Below, piece by piece: positions 8,760 through 16,658 of a stretch of DNA of 64,000 nt (its first letter is position 1; every line of letters begins with the position of its first letter). Source of the stretch: Luteibacter anthropi. GTDB lineage: Bacteria; Pseudomonadota; Gammaproteobacteria; Xanthomonadales; Rhodanobacteraceae. Location of the stretch: the NCBI RefSeq assembly GCF_011759365.1, contig NZ_JAARLZ010000006.1, forward strand, positions 62,001 through 126,000, read 5' to 3'. The translations under genes and the position numbers were made by a program. The notes below the pieces were generated by a model. The model was not told the DNA's origin. It saw only the letters and a list, made by a program, of their open reading frames with translations, and did no database searches.

Positions 8760-10520
8760 ATGCACGGCATCGTTTTCATCCAGGATCTCGCCACGGTGAT
8801 GCTCGTGGCCGGCCTCACCACGGTGCTGTTCCAGCGCCTTCGCCAGCCGGTCGTGCTGGGCTACATCATCGCCGGCCTGCTCATCGGGCCGCATACGCTT
8901 CCGGTGATCTTCATCCACGACGAGGAGACGATCCGCACGCTCTCCGAGCTGGGCATGATCCTCCTGCTGTTCGCACTCGGTCTCGAATTCAGCCTGAAGA
9001 AGCTACGTGCCGTCGGTGGTGCGGCGCTGGTGGCCGCCTTCGCGGAAATCGTGCTGATGGTCTGGATCGGCTACGAGATCGGACGTTTCTTCGGCTGGAC
9101 GGCCATGGACTCGCTGTTCCTCGGCGCGATGCTGTCCATCTCTTCCACCACCATCATCATGAAGGCGCTGGAAGACCTGGGCCTCAAGCGCGAGCGCTTT
9201 GCCCAGCTGATGTTCGGCATCCTCATCGTCGAGGATCTGCTGGCCATCGTGCTGATGGCCCTGCTGACGGGTATCGCCAGCACCGGCGGCGTGGAGGCCG
9301 GGCAGGCCTTTGCCGCCATCGGGCGGCTGGGGCTGTTCATGGCGGTGTCGCTGGTGGTCGGCCTGCTGCTGGTGCCGCGCGTGGTCGATTACATCGCCAG
9401 GGTGAGCCGCAATGACGTGCTGCTGGTGGCCGTGCTGGGTATCTGCTTCGGCTTCTGCCTGCTGGTGACCGAGCTGGGCTACAGCGTGGCCCTGGGCGCT
9501 TTCATGATCGGCGCCATCGTGGCCGAGTCGGAGAGCGTGGCGCGCATCGAGCGCATCATCATGCCGGTGCGCGACATGTTCAGTGCGATCTTCTTCGTGG
9601 CCATCGGCATGCTGATCGACCCGGCGCTGCTGCTCGACTACGCGTGGCCGATCACGATCGTCACCATCGCCGTGGTGGTGGGCAAGGTCATTACATGCAG
9701 TTTCGGCAGTTTCGTCGCGGGCAACGACGGCCGGACCTCCCTGCGCGTAGGCATGGGCCTGGCGCAGATCGGCGAATTCTCCTTCGTGATCGCCTCGCTG
9801 GGTCTTACGCTGAAGGTCACCAGCAATTTTCTGTATCCGGTGGCGGTGGCGGTATCGGCCCTCACCACCTTCCTCACTCCCTATCTCATCCGGGCTTCCG
9901 ATCCGCTGGCCAACGTCATGGGCAGGGTGTTGCCCGCGCGGGTCACGGGCGTGTTCGGAGCCTATACCGACTGGATGGGAAGCCTTGGGCTGCAAGGGCA
10001 GGGCGCCATGGTCATGAAGATGATCCGGCGCCTGGTCTGGCATGTGGTGATCAACATGGTGCTGGTCATTGCCGTCTTCATCATCGTGGCCTTTGCCTAC
10101 CGGCGCGGCTTCCTTCACCTGGAAATCCTGAGCGACGAACCGGCCGTGAGGCGCAGCCTGGCCTGGTCGGTGGCGGCCCTGCTGTCGCTGCCGATGGTGG
10201 TTGCGGCCTATCGGAAGGCTGGCGCCCTGGGCATGCTGCTGGCCGAACTGAGCATCCCGGATCGTTTCGGCGAGCGCACCTACCGGATTCGCGCCGTGCT
10301 GGGGAGGATCATTCCCGTGGTGGCCATGCTCATCCTCGGCCTGCTGGTGGCGGCACTCGCGTCCACGATTCTGCCGCCGCGAGAAGTTGCGTTCGTGCTG
10401 ATTCTCATAGGAATTCTGCTCACCTGGCTGCTCTGGCGGGTGCTCGTCCAGGTGCACGCCCGCCTCCAGGCGGCGCTGCGGGACACCCTGGACAAGCCGG
10501 GGCACGAGCACGAGGAATGA
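8760..10520 (+). CDS. CPA2-family cation:proton antiporter (KefB-like membrane domain)
   Basis: 586-residue inner-membrane protein. The first ~390 residues form the Na+/H+ exchanger core: QPVVLGYIIAGLLIGPHTLP, MILLLFALGLEFSLKKLR, SISSTTIIMKALEDLG and ILIVEDLLAI, where the Asp sits in the ion-binding helix. Residues ~390-560 hold further hydrophobic helices (MVLVIAVFIIVAFAYRRG, VVAMLILGLLVAALASTI) in place of the cytosolic RCK/TrkA-N domain of KefB/KefC. The tail is His/Glu-rich. The ion carried is not readable. Monocistronic in appearance; the FKBP gene after it has its own promoter. Confidence 0.88.
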   Translation: MHGIVFIQDLATVMLVAGLTTVLFQRLRQPVVLGYIIAGLLIGPHTLPVIFIHDEETIRTLSELGMILLLFALGLEFSLKKLRAVGGAALVAAFAEIVLMVWIGYEIGRFFGWTAMDSLFLGAMLSISSTTIIMKALEDLGLKRERFAQLMFGILIVEDLLAIVLMALLTGIASTGGVEAGQAFAAIGRLGLFMAVSLVVGLLLVPRVVDYIARVSRNDVLLVAVLGICFGFCLLVTELGYSVALGAFMIGAIVAESESVARIERIIMPVRDMFSAIFFVAIGMLIDPALLLDYAWPITIVTIAVVVGKVITCSFGSFVAGNDGRTSLRVGMGLAQIGEFSFVIASLGLTLKVTSNFLYPVAVAVSALTTFLTPYLIRASDPLANVMGRVLPARVTGVFGAYTDWMGSLGLQGQGAMVMKMIRRLVWHVVINMVLVIAVFIIVAFAYRRGFLHLEILSDEPAVRRSLAWSVAALLSLPMVVAAYRKAGALGMLLAELSIPDRFGERTYRIRAVLGRIIPVVAMLILGLLVAALASTILPPREVAFVLILIGILLTWLLWRVLVQVHARLQAALRDTLDKPGHEHEE

Positions 10521-10549
10521 GGCATCGGTCACATCACGGAAAGGTTTCT

Positions 10550-10576
10550 GAACTTTTCCTGTGAAAGCCTGTCTCT
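10550..10576 (+). promoter_or_regulatory. Candidate sigma-E promoter of the FKBP gene
   Basis: GAACTT (10550-10555), 16 bp, then TCTCT. The hexamer and spacing are the same as in front of rpoE (GAACTT, 16 bp, TCTCA at 19233-19259). In E. coli fkpA belongs to the sigma-E regulon, so the placement makes sense. The leader to the ATG at 10687 would be about 105 nt. Confidence 0.65.
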
Positions 10577-10686
10577 GGCCCGTCATTGCAAGCGACACGC
10601 GAACCACAGCACAATGGCGTTTCCGCCTCCACATGGAGGTGTACCGGCGGCGTCGCCGAATTCATTTCACAGAGAGGGAGTACCGA

Positions 10687-11466
10687 ATGAAGCACTTTTT
10701 GCGTCCCACGATGACGGCCGTCGCCCTGGCGGTTGCGCTGGGTACGGCTGCGGGCGCATCCGCCCAGGCCGCCAAGCCGGCTGCCGCTTCGGGCGCGGTC
10801 GATAAGCAGAAGGCCAGCTACGTCGTGGGTTGGGATATCGCCAGCCAGCTGCCGCCCCTCGTTCGTGAAGGCGTCGACCCGGCGACCGTGGGCAAGGCAG
10901 TGACCGCGGCGCTCTCGGGCCAGAAGCCGACCATGTCGGAAGCCGAAGCCAAGACGGTCCGCGACGCCTTCGTCGCCGACCTGAAGACCAAGGCCGAAGC
11001 CGAGTACAACAAGGTTGCCTCCCAGAACAAGAAGGAAGGCGACGAGTTCCTGGCCAAGAACAAGTCCGCTCCGGGCGTGAAGGTCACGGCCTCGGGTCTG
11101 CAGTACCAGGTCGTCCAGGCCGGTACCGGCCAGCGTCCGGGTCCGAACGACACCGTCACCATCGACTACACCGGTACGTTCGTGAACGGCGAGAAGTTCG
11201 ATTCCTCGGCCGATCACCCGACCCCGGGTGGCGCCCAGATCCCGCTCGCCGCGGTGATCCCGGGCTTCCGCGAAGGTCTGCAGCTGATGCAGGTCGGTGG
11301 CAAGTACAAGCTGTTCATCCCGTCGAACATCGCTTACGGCGCCAAGCCGGAAAACGGCTTCCCGCCGAATGCGACGATCATCTTCGACGTGACGCTGAAC
11401 AAGACCGGTCCGACCCCCGCAGGTCAGGGTCCGGGCGCCGCTCCGGCGGCCGGCGGCGGCAAGTAA
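10687..11466 (+). CDS. Periplasmic FKBP-type peptidyl-prolyl isomerase (FkpA/Mip-like)
   Basis: Signal peptide (MKHFLRPTMTAVALAVALG, cut near ASAQA), then an FKBP-N dimerisation/chaperone segment rich in Lys/Glu/Ala (residues ~35-125), then the FKBP domain (GLQYQVVQAGTG, NDTVTIDYTGTFVNGEKFDS, PLAAVIPGFREGLQLMQVGG, FIPSNIAYG). The tail is Gly/Ala/Pro-rich. 259 residues, close to FkpA and Mip. Assists folding of outer-membrane and periplasmic proteins. Start ATG 10687 follows GAGAGGGAG. A terminator lies 24 bp after the stop. Confidence 0.93.
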   Translation: MKHFLRPTMTAVALAVALGTAAGASAQAAKPAAASGAVDKQKASYVVGWDIASQLPPLVREGVDPATVGKAVTAALSGQKPTMSEAEAKTVRDAFVADLKTKAEAEYNKVASQNKKEGDEFLAKNKSAPGVKVTASGLQYQVVQAGTGQRPGPNDTVTIDYTGTFVNGEKFDSSADHPTPGGAQIPLAAVIPGFREGLQLMQVGGKYKLFIPSNIAYGAKPENGFPPNATIIFDVTLNKTGPTPAGQGPGAAPAAGGGK

Positions 11467-11490
11467 GTCGTCGTTTCCATCGTGAGATGA

Positions 11491-11521
11491 AAAGGCGCGG
11501 AGCAATCCGCGCCTTTTTCTT
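11491..11521 (+). terminator. Intrinsic terminator after the FKBP gene
   Basis: AAGGCGCGGA, loop GCAA, TCCGCGCCTT, then a T-rich tail. Separates the FKBP gene from ugd. Confidence 0.9.
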
Positions 11522-11590
11522 TGCTCCACCGCCCGTGCGGCTTACAATTTGCGGCTTACGGCGCGCACGCTGAAGTCTCCCGGGAGTTCC

Positions 11591-12940
11591 ATGAAAGTCA
11601 CCATCTTCGGCACCGGTTATGTCGGTCTCGTCACCGGTACCTGTCTTGCCGAAATGGGCAACCATGTCGTGTGCGTCGATGTGGATGCCGGCAAGGTCGA
11701 GCGCCTGAAGCAGGGCGACATCCCCATCTACGAGCCGGGCCTGGAGCCCATGGTGGTGCGCAACCACGGTGAGGGGCGCCTGGATTTCACCACGGATGCG
11801 GCCCACGGCATCGCGCATGGCGATGTCGTCTTCATTGCCGTCGGCACGCCACCTGACGAAGATGGCAGCGCCGATCTTCAGTATGTTCTGGCTGTCGCCC
11901 ACACCATCGGTGATCACATCGATCGCTACACCGTGGTGGTCAACAAATCGACTGTTCCCGTCGGCACCGCCGACCGGGTGAAGTCGGCCATTGCCGGGCG
12001 CCTCGCTGCCCGTGGGGCCGATACGGCTTTCGACGTGGTGTCGAACCCCGAATTCCTGAAAGAAGGCGACGCGGTCGAAGACTGCATGCGCCCCGATCGC
12101 ATCATCGTCGGTGCCTCCAGTCAGAAGGCCATCGGCGTGCTGCGCAAGCTGTACGCGCCCTTCAATCGCAATCACGACCGCATGGTGGTGATGGACGAAC
12201 GCTCGGCGGAGCTCACGAAGTATGCGGCCAATGCGATGCTCGCCACGAAGATCAGCTTCATGAACGAGATCGCCAACATCGCCGAGCACGTGGGTGCCGA
12301 CGTCGAACTGGTCCGCCAGGGTATCGGCGCGGATCCGCGCATCGGTTACCACTTCATCTACCCGGGCGCCGGGTATGGTGGCTCGTGCTTCCCCAAGGAT
12401 GTCCAGGCGCTCGCTCGCACGGCGCACACCGTGGGTTATGAAGCTCGCTTGCTCGATGCGGTGGAGGCCGTCAACGATTCGCAGAAGTCCCGTCTGTTCG
12501 ATCTGCTTTCCCGGCATTTCGGCGGCCAGCTGCAGGGTCTGACTGTGGCGGTCTGGGGTCTGGCCTTCAAGCCCAATACCGACGACATGCGCGAGGCATC
12601 CAGCCGTCGCCTGATGGAGCAGCTGTGGGAGGCCGGCGCGAAGGTACGTGCATTCGATCCGGAAGCAGCGGACGAAACGCAGCGTATCTACGGCGAGCGC
12701 AACGACCTGCACCTGGCCGAACGGCCCTATGAGGCCTTGGAAGGGGCCGATGCGCTGGTGATCGTCACGGAATGGAAGGCCTTCCGCAGCCCGGACTTCG
12801 CGCGCGTGAAATCGCTGCTGCGTACGCCGGTGATCTTTGATGGGCGCAATCTTTACGATCCCGCGGCGGTCGAAGAGGCGGGTATCGCTTATTACGGTAT
12901 CGGCCGTGGCCGCAGCCTCAAGGGGCGCGCCCATGACTGA
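11591..12940 (+). CDS. ugd: UDP-glucose 6-dehydrogenase
   Basis: Oxidises UDP-glucose to UDP-glucuronate for polysaccharide and LPS precursors; cytosolic, NAD+-dependent. N-terminal Rossmann motif [19 protein letters not shown], catalytic Cys in [17 protein letters not shown]-terminal domain [17 protein letters not shown]. 449 residues, normal for the family. Start ATG 11591 is preceded by GGGAG; the frame runs further upstream without family similarity. Its end overlaps slyX by 8 bp. Confidence 0.95.
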   Translation: MKVTIFGTGYVGLVTGTCLAEMGNHVVCVDVDAGKVERLKQGDIPIYEPGLEPMVVRNHGEGRLDFTTDAAHGIAHGDVVFIAVGTPPDEDGSADLQYVLAVAHTIGDHIDRYTVVVNKSTVPVGTADRVKSAIAGRLAARGADTAFDVVSNPEFLKEGDAVEDCMRPDRIIVGASSQKAIGVLRKLYAPFNRNHDRMVVMDERSAELTKYAANAMLATKISFMNEIANIAEHVGADVELVRQGIGADPRIGYHFIYPGAGYGGSCFPKDVQALARTAHTVGYEARLLDAVEAVNDSQKSRLFDLLSRHFGGQLQGLTVAVWGLAFKPNTDDMREASSRRLMEQLWEAGAKVRAFDPEAADETQRIYGERNDLHLAERPYEALEGADALVIVTEWKAFRSPDFARVKSLLRTPVIFDGRNLYDPAAVEEAGIAYYGIGRGRSLKGRAHD

Positions 12941-13145
12941 GCTGGACGAACGAATGATGGAGCTGGAGGTGAGGCTCGCCTTCATCGACGACACGGTCAA
13001 TGGCCTGTCGTCGGCGGATGCCGAAATCGCCCGACGCCTCGATCTGCTGGAACGGGCCATGCGCGACCTGCGCTCGGACCTGGTGAATATGCGTGCCGGC
13101 CTGGGTAGCGACCCCGCTACCGAACCGCCGCCGCCGCACTACTGA
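12933..13145 (+). CDS. slyX: SlyX family protein
   Basis: 70-residue protein, mostly coiled coil ([20 protein letters not shown], then [19 protein letters not shown]), with the family's Pro-rich HY ending (TEPPPPHY). Role unknown. In other gammaproteobacteria slyX lies near slyD; here it overlaps ugd by 8 bp and is followed 23 bp later by the DUF2058 gene. Confidence 0.88.
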   Translation: MTELDERMMELEVRLAFIDDTVNGLSSADAEIARRLDLLERAMRDLRSDLVNMRAGLGSDPATEPPPPHY

Positions 13146-13168
13146 ACATCGAACGAGTCTTACCGATC

Positions 13169-13813
13169 ATGGCAGAGTCCCTGCGCGACCAGTTGTTGAA
13201 GAGCGGCCTCGTCAAGGAGATCCGCGAAGAGAAAAGGACGTCCTCGCCGCCGCCGAAGCAGGGCAGTGCGAGTGGCCAGCCGTATGCGGGGAAAAGCGCC
13301 CGGCACGGTGGCAAGCCGGGTGGTGCCCGGCCGGGACAGGGTGGTGGCCAGAAGCCGAAGCCACACGGGCAGCAGGCGCAGCGTCCGCCGCGCAAGGAAA
13401 AAGATGGCGAGATCGATCTCGCCAAGGCCTATGCGATCCGCGCCCAGACGGAAGCCACCGATCGTCGCAAGGCGGAAGCCGAGGCGGCCGAGCTGGCGCG
13501 TCTGCGCAAGGAGAAGAAGCGCAAGGTTGAAGAATTGCTGAAGGGCAAGGCACTGAACCTGGCAGAAGCCGATCAGGTGCGTCACTTTCCCTATGGCGAC
13601 AAGATCCGTCGCGTGCATGTGGATGCGGCGCAGCTGACCGCGATCAATGCGGGTGAGCTTGGCATCGTGCAGCAGAATGGACGCTACCTTGTGGTAGCCA
13701 GTGCGGTCATTGAAGAACTGCGCGCCCTTGCGCCGGAGTTCATCGCACTGCTGGTCGATCCGAATGCTGCAAACGAGTCGGATGACGGCGTACCGGACGA
13801 CCTGATGTGGTGA
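13169..13813 (+). CDS. DUF2058 (YaiL-like) nucleic-acid-associated protein
   Basis: 214 residues. The N-terminus is MAESLRDQLLKSGLVKE, typical of the family. A basic Gly/Pro/Lys-rich linker (~25-75) follows, then a Glu/Ala/Lys-rich helix (~80-125) and the C-terminal domain (HFPYGDKIRRVHVDAAQLTA, ending DDGVPDDLMW). Family members are described as polynucleotide-associated; the function is unproven. Last gene of the probable ugd-slyX-DUF2058 run. Confidence 0.85.
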   Translation: MAESLRDQLLKSGLVKEIREEKRTSSPPPKQGSASGQPYAGKSARHGGKPGGARPGQGGGQKPKPHGQQAQRPPRKEKDGEIDLAKAYAIRAQTEATDRRKAEAEAAELARLRKEKKRKVEELLKGKALNLAEADQVRHFPYGDKIRRVHVDAAQLTAINAGELGIVQQNGRYLVVASAVIEELRALAPEFIALLVDPNAANESDDGVPDDLMW

Positions 13814-13856
13814 TGCGGCCGTGCCCTGAGGGCACCTGCGCGGTATAGCGCTACAT

Positions 13857-13943
13857 CTGCAGGAGCACGCCTTGCGCGCGACCGGTATTAGCGAAATGTA
13901 CGAATCGCCAAAACCGGTCGCGCGCAAGGCGCGCTCCTACAGG
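13857..13943. repeat. REP pair
   Basis: Two facing REP arms (left copy reads GCAGGAGCACGCC, slightly decayed) around a 30-bp spacer. Sits between the convergent DUF2058 (+) and 3-hydroxyacyl-CoA dehydrogenase (-) genes and ends 6 bp before the latter's stop. Confidence 0.9.
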
Positions 13944-13948
13944 TTTTG

Positions 13949-16006
13949 TCAGGCGGCGGGGGTGGTCAGGATGGGATTGTCCCAGCCTTCCTTCTTGGCA
14001 AAGCGCGCGCCGTGCTTCTGCTCCAGCTTCGCCAGGCGCTCGCGCACCGTGGCGACGCCTTCCGTGCGCACATACTGGATCGGGCCGCCACGGAAGGGCG
14101 CAAAGCCCGTACCGAAGATGACGCCCGCATCGAGCAGGTCGGCATCGTCCACGACGCCCTCCGCCAGGCAGGCAATGGCCTCGTTGACCATGGGCAGGAT
14201 CATGCGGTCCTGGAGGTCGGCTGGGGCCACGTAATCCGGATCGACCTCCGGCTTCTGCGGCTTGCCTTCCTTCCAGACGTAAAGGCCTTCGCCATCCTTC
14301 TTGCCGCGCTTGTTGGCGGCCAGCTTTTCTTCCAGGCCTTGCGGGATCTCCAGGCCCAGGAAGGGAGCCAGCTCCTTGCCGACCGACGCGCAGACATCGA
14401 GCCCGACCGTGTCGGCCAGTTCGATGGGTCCCATCGGCATGCCGAACTTCTTCGCCTCGCGATCGAGCACCGGCCCGGGGACACCTTCGTTGTAAAGGCG
14501 CATGGCCTCCATCAGGTAGGGCATGAGGATACGGTTGACCAGGAAGCCAGGCGTGCCCTTCACGGGAACGGGCAGCTTGCCGATGGCCTTGCAGAAGGCA
14601 AGCGCACGCTTCTCGATGTCACCGTCGAGCTGGTCGTGGCGCACCACTTCCACCAGTGGCATCTGCGCCACGGGGTTGAAGAAGTGCAGCCCGAGGAAGC
14701 GCTGGGGCGCCGCAAGACCCTGGCGCAGTTCGTCCAGCGGAATGGATGACGTATTGCTGGCAAGCATTTCGTCGGACTGGAACTGCGGCTCGATGACTGC
14801 GTAGAGCGCGTGCTTGGCTTCGGGATTCTCGAAGATTGCCTCGATGGCGAGATCGGCATCCGCCACGCCCTTGCCGTCGACGTCGGCGCGAAGACGGCCC
14901 ACGGCGGCCTCGACCTTGGCGCTGGCCTTCAGTTTCTTCTCGAACAGCGTGCGGGCGCGCTTGAGGGCAGGCTCGATGAAGCGCAGTTCGCGGTCCTGCA
15001 AGGTGACGTTGAAGCCTTTCAGTGCCGACCAGGCCGCGATGTCGCCGCCCATCGTGCCGGCACCCACCACGTGTACATGTTCGATACCGTGCTCGACGCC
15101 GCCGCCGAGCCCTTTCAGGCGCTCCTGCAGGAAGAAGATGCGGATCAGGTTGCGCGCGGTCGGCGTGCCAGCCAGTTTTGCCACCGATTTGGCTTCCAGC
15201 TTCAGGCGCTGCTGGATGCTGCTGCCACCACGTGCCCAGACGTCGATCAGCGCGAACGGCGCCGGGTAGTGCTCCTTGCGGACCTTGGCGGCCGTCTGCT
15301 TACGGACCATGGGCGCGAGGATGGCGCGGGCGGGTGCCGTATTGGTGGCCCAGGCCTTGGCGCGCTGTGCAAACGGCCGCTGATGCGGGCGCTTGATCAG
15401 GTGCCGCGCTTCCGCGAGCAGTTCTTCCGGGCGGGCCAGGCGGTCGACGAGGCCCACGGCCTTCGCGCGGCGCGCGTTGAACGGCTTGCCCGTAAGCATG
15501 GCCGGCAGCGCATCGGGCGCGCCGATAAGGCGCGGCAGGCGTGCCGTGCCACCCCAGCCGGGATGGATGCCGAGCATCACTTCGGGCAGGCCGATCTTTG
15601 TTTTCTCATCGTCGGCGGCGATGCGCTGGCGGCAGGCCAGTGCCAGTTCGGCACCACCACCCAGGCAGGCGCCATGAATGGCGGCCACGGTGGGGAAGGG
15701 CAGGCGTGCCAGGTCCTCGAAGACGCGCTGGCCGTTTTCGATGTTGTCGAGGACGACGCCGGCACGGGCGTATTCCACGAACTCCTTGATATCGGCACCC
15801 ACGGCAAAGCCCGACGGCTTCGCGGAGTGGATGATCACGCCGCGCGGGCCCTCGATGCCCAGGCGTTCGACGAGGATGCCCAGTTCGTCGAGCACCTCGC
15901 GGGACAGCGCGTTGGCGCTGGCTCCCTCGCGGTCGAGCGTGAGGACGACGATGCCGTCGTCGCCTTCGCTGGTCTTCCAGTGCTTGAATCGGAGTCCTTC
16001 GAACAT
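13949..16006 (-). CDS. Bifunctional enoyl-CoA hydratase / 3-hydroxyacyl-CoA dehydrogenase (FadB/FadJ-like)
   Basis: Two middle steps of fatty-acid beta-oxidation on one chain. Residues ~1-190 are a crotonase domain (KPSGFAVGADIKEF, ACLGGGAELALACRQRIAAD, GLPEVMLGIHPGWGGTARL, with the two catalytic Glu). From ~305 comes the NAD-binding dehydrogenase (VHVVGAGTMGGDIAAWSALK), the catalytic His in LGLHFFNPVAQMPLVEVV and C-terminal 3HCDH domains. At 685 residues it is a little shorter than FadJ (714). No thiolase gene is adjacent. FadB versus FadJ cannot be decided here. Confidence 0.92.
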   Translation of the reverse strand: MFEGLRFKHWKTSEGDDGIVVLTLDREGASANALSREVLDELGILVERLGIEGPRGVIIHSAKPSGFAVGADIKEFVEYARAGVVLDNIENGQRVFEDLARLPFPTVAAIHGACLGGGAELALACRQRIAADDEKTKIGLPEVMLGIHPGWGGTARLPRLIGAPDALPAMLTGKPFNARRAKAVGLVDRLARPEELLAEARHLIKRPHQRPFAQRAKAWATNTAPARAILAPMVRKQTAAKVRKEHYPAPFALIDVWARGGSSIQQRLKLEAKSVAKLAGTPTARNLIRIFFLQERLKGLGGGVEHGIEHVHVVGAGTMGGDIAAWSALKGFNVTLQDRELRFIEPALKRARTLFEKKLKASAKVEAAVGRLRADVDGKGVADADLAIEAIFENPEAKHALYAVIEPQFQSDEMLASNTSSIPLDELRQGLAAPQRFLGLHFFNPVAQMPLVEVVRHDQLDGDIEKRALAFCKAIGKLPVPVKGTPGFLVNRILMPYLMEAMRLYNEGVPGPVLDREAKKFGMPMGPIELADTVGLDVCASVGKELAPFLGLEIPQGLEEKLAANKRGKKDGEGLYVWKEGKPQKPEVDPDYVAPADLQDRMILPMVNEAIACLAEGVVDDADLLDAGVIFGTGFAPFRGGPIQYVRTEGVATVRERLAKLEQKHGARFAKKEGWDNPILTTPAA

Positions 16007-16167
16007 GGCGGTCGTGCGGTGGTGAATGAGCGTGCCACCATACCTTTACGTCCGGTCGAATGCGAGATACCCCCGCGTATGGTCACGGTCCGCCGGGGGA
16101 CGCGGCGCTGGCGTGGCCTCCCGTTTGGTTCGATACTTCTCAACTGTTTTCCCCTGAACGCGTGGTC

Positions 16168-16650
16168 ATGTCCGCCGATTCCCAAGCAGGTACCGACCTG
16201 TTCGACCGCATCCTGTCGGCGCCGGGCCCCCTGGTGGCCCTCAAGTCCGCCAGCGCGGTGGAGCTGGTCGATCAGTTCCGCCTGATCGCCCGTCGCACGG
16301 GCCAGGCGGTGTACCTGTGGCGGCCGAACGAGGGGCTGGTAAGCCTGCGCGATGCGCAGATGCGCGTGCCGGGCTGCACCCGCCTGGGCGATGCCCTGCG
16401 CTATGTGCTGCAAAGCCTGCATTTCGGCGTGTATCTGGTCGAGGTGCCGGCAGGGCCGGTGAGTGCAACGGACAGTGCGCTTTTGCGGCAGCTGGCAAAG
16501 GCCCGTATCGGCCATGTGCGACGGATAGCGCTGCTGGGCGCCACGCCCGCCCAGCTCGGCGGCCTCGGTGAGGAGATTGCCATGGTGGACGCCGAGCGTC
16601 ATGCCCGTTCGGCGACACCGCGCCTGCGTGATGGTCGATGGGTGGTCTGA
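16168..16650 (+). CDS. Small protein resembling the N-terminal domain of Ycf46-type AAA ATPases
   Basis: 160 residues, no signal or membrane segment. The order of motifs (AVELVDQFRLIARRTGQAVY, LWRPNEGL, LGDALRYVL, FGVYLVEVP, LRQLAKARIGHVRRIALLGA, then LGEEIAMVD) recalls the region before the AAA module of Ycf46/SpoVK-like ATPases. No Walker motif follows, so this would be a free-standing domain. Similarity is from memory and moderate; otherwise an unknown protein. ATG 16168 starts it; the next gene (GGDEF-EAL) begins 8 bp after its stop, suggesting joint function in signalling. Confidence 0.6.
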   Translation: MSADSQAGTDLFDRILSAPGPLVALKSASAVELVDQFRLIARRTGQAVYLWRPNEGLVSLRDAQMRVPGCTRLGDALRYVLQSLHFGVYLVEVPAGPVSATDSALLRQLAKARIGHVRRIALLGATPAQLGGLGEEIAMVDAERHARSATPRLRDGRWVV

Positions 16651-16658
16651 GCGGTCGT

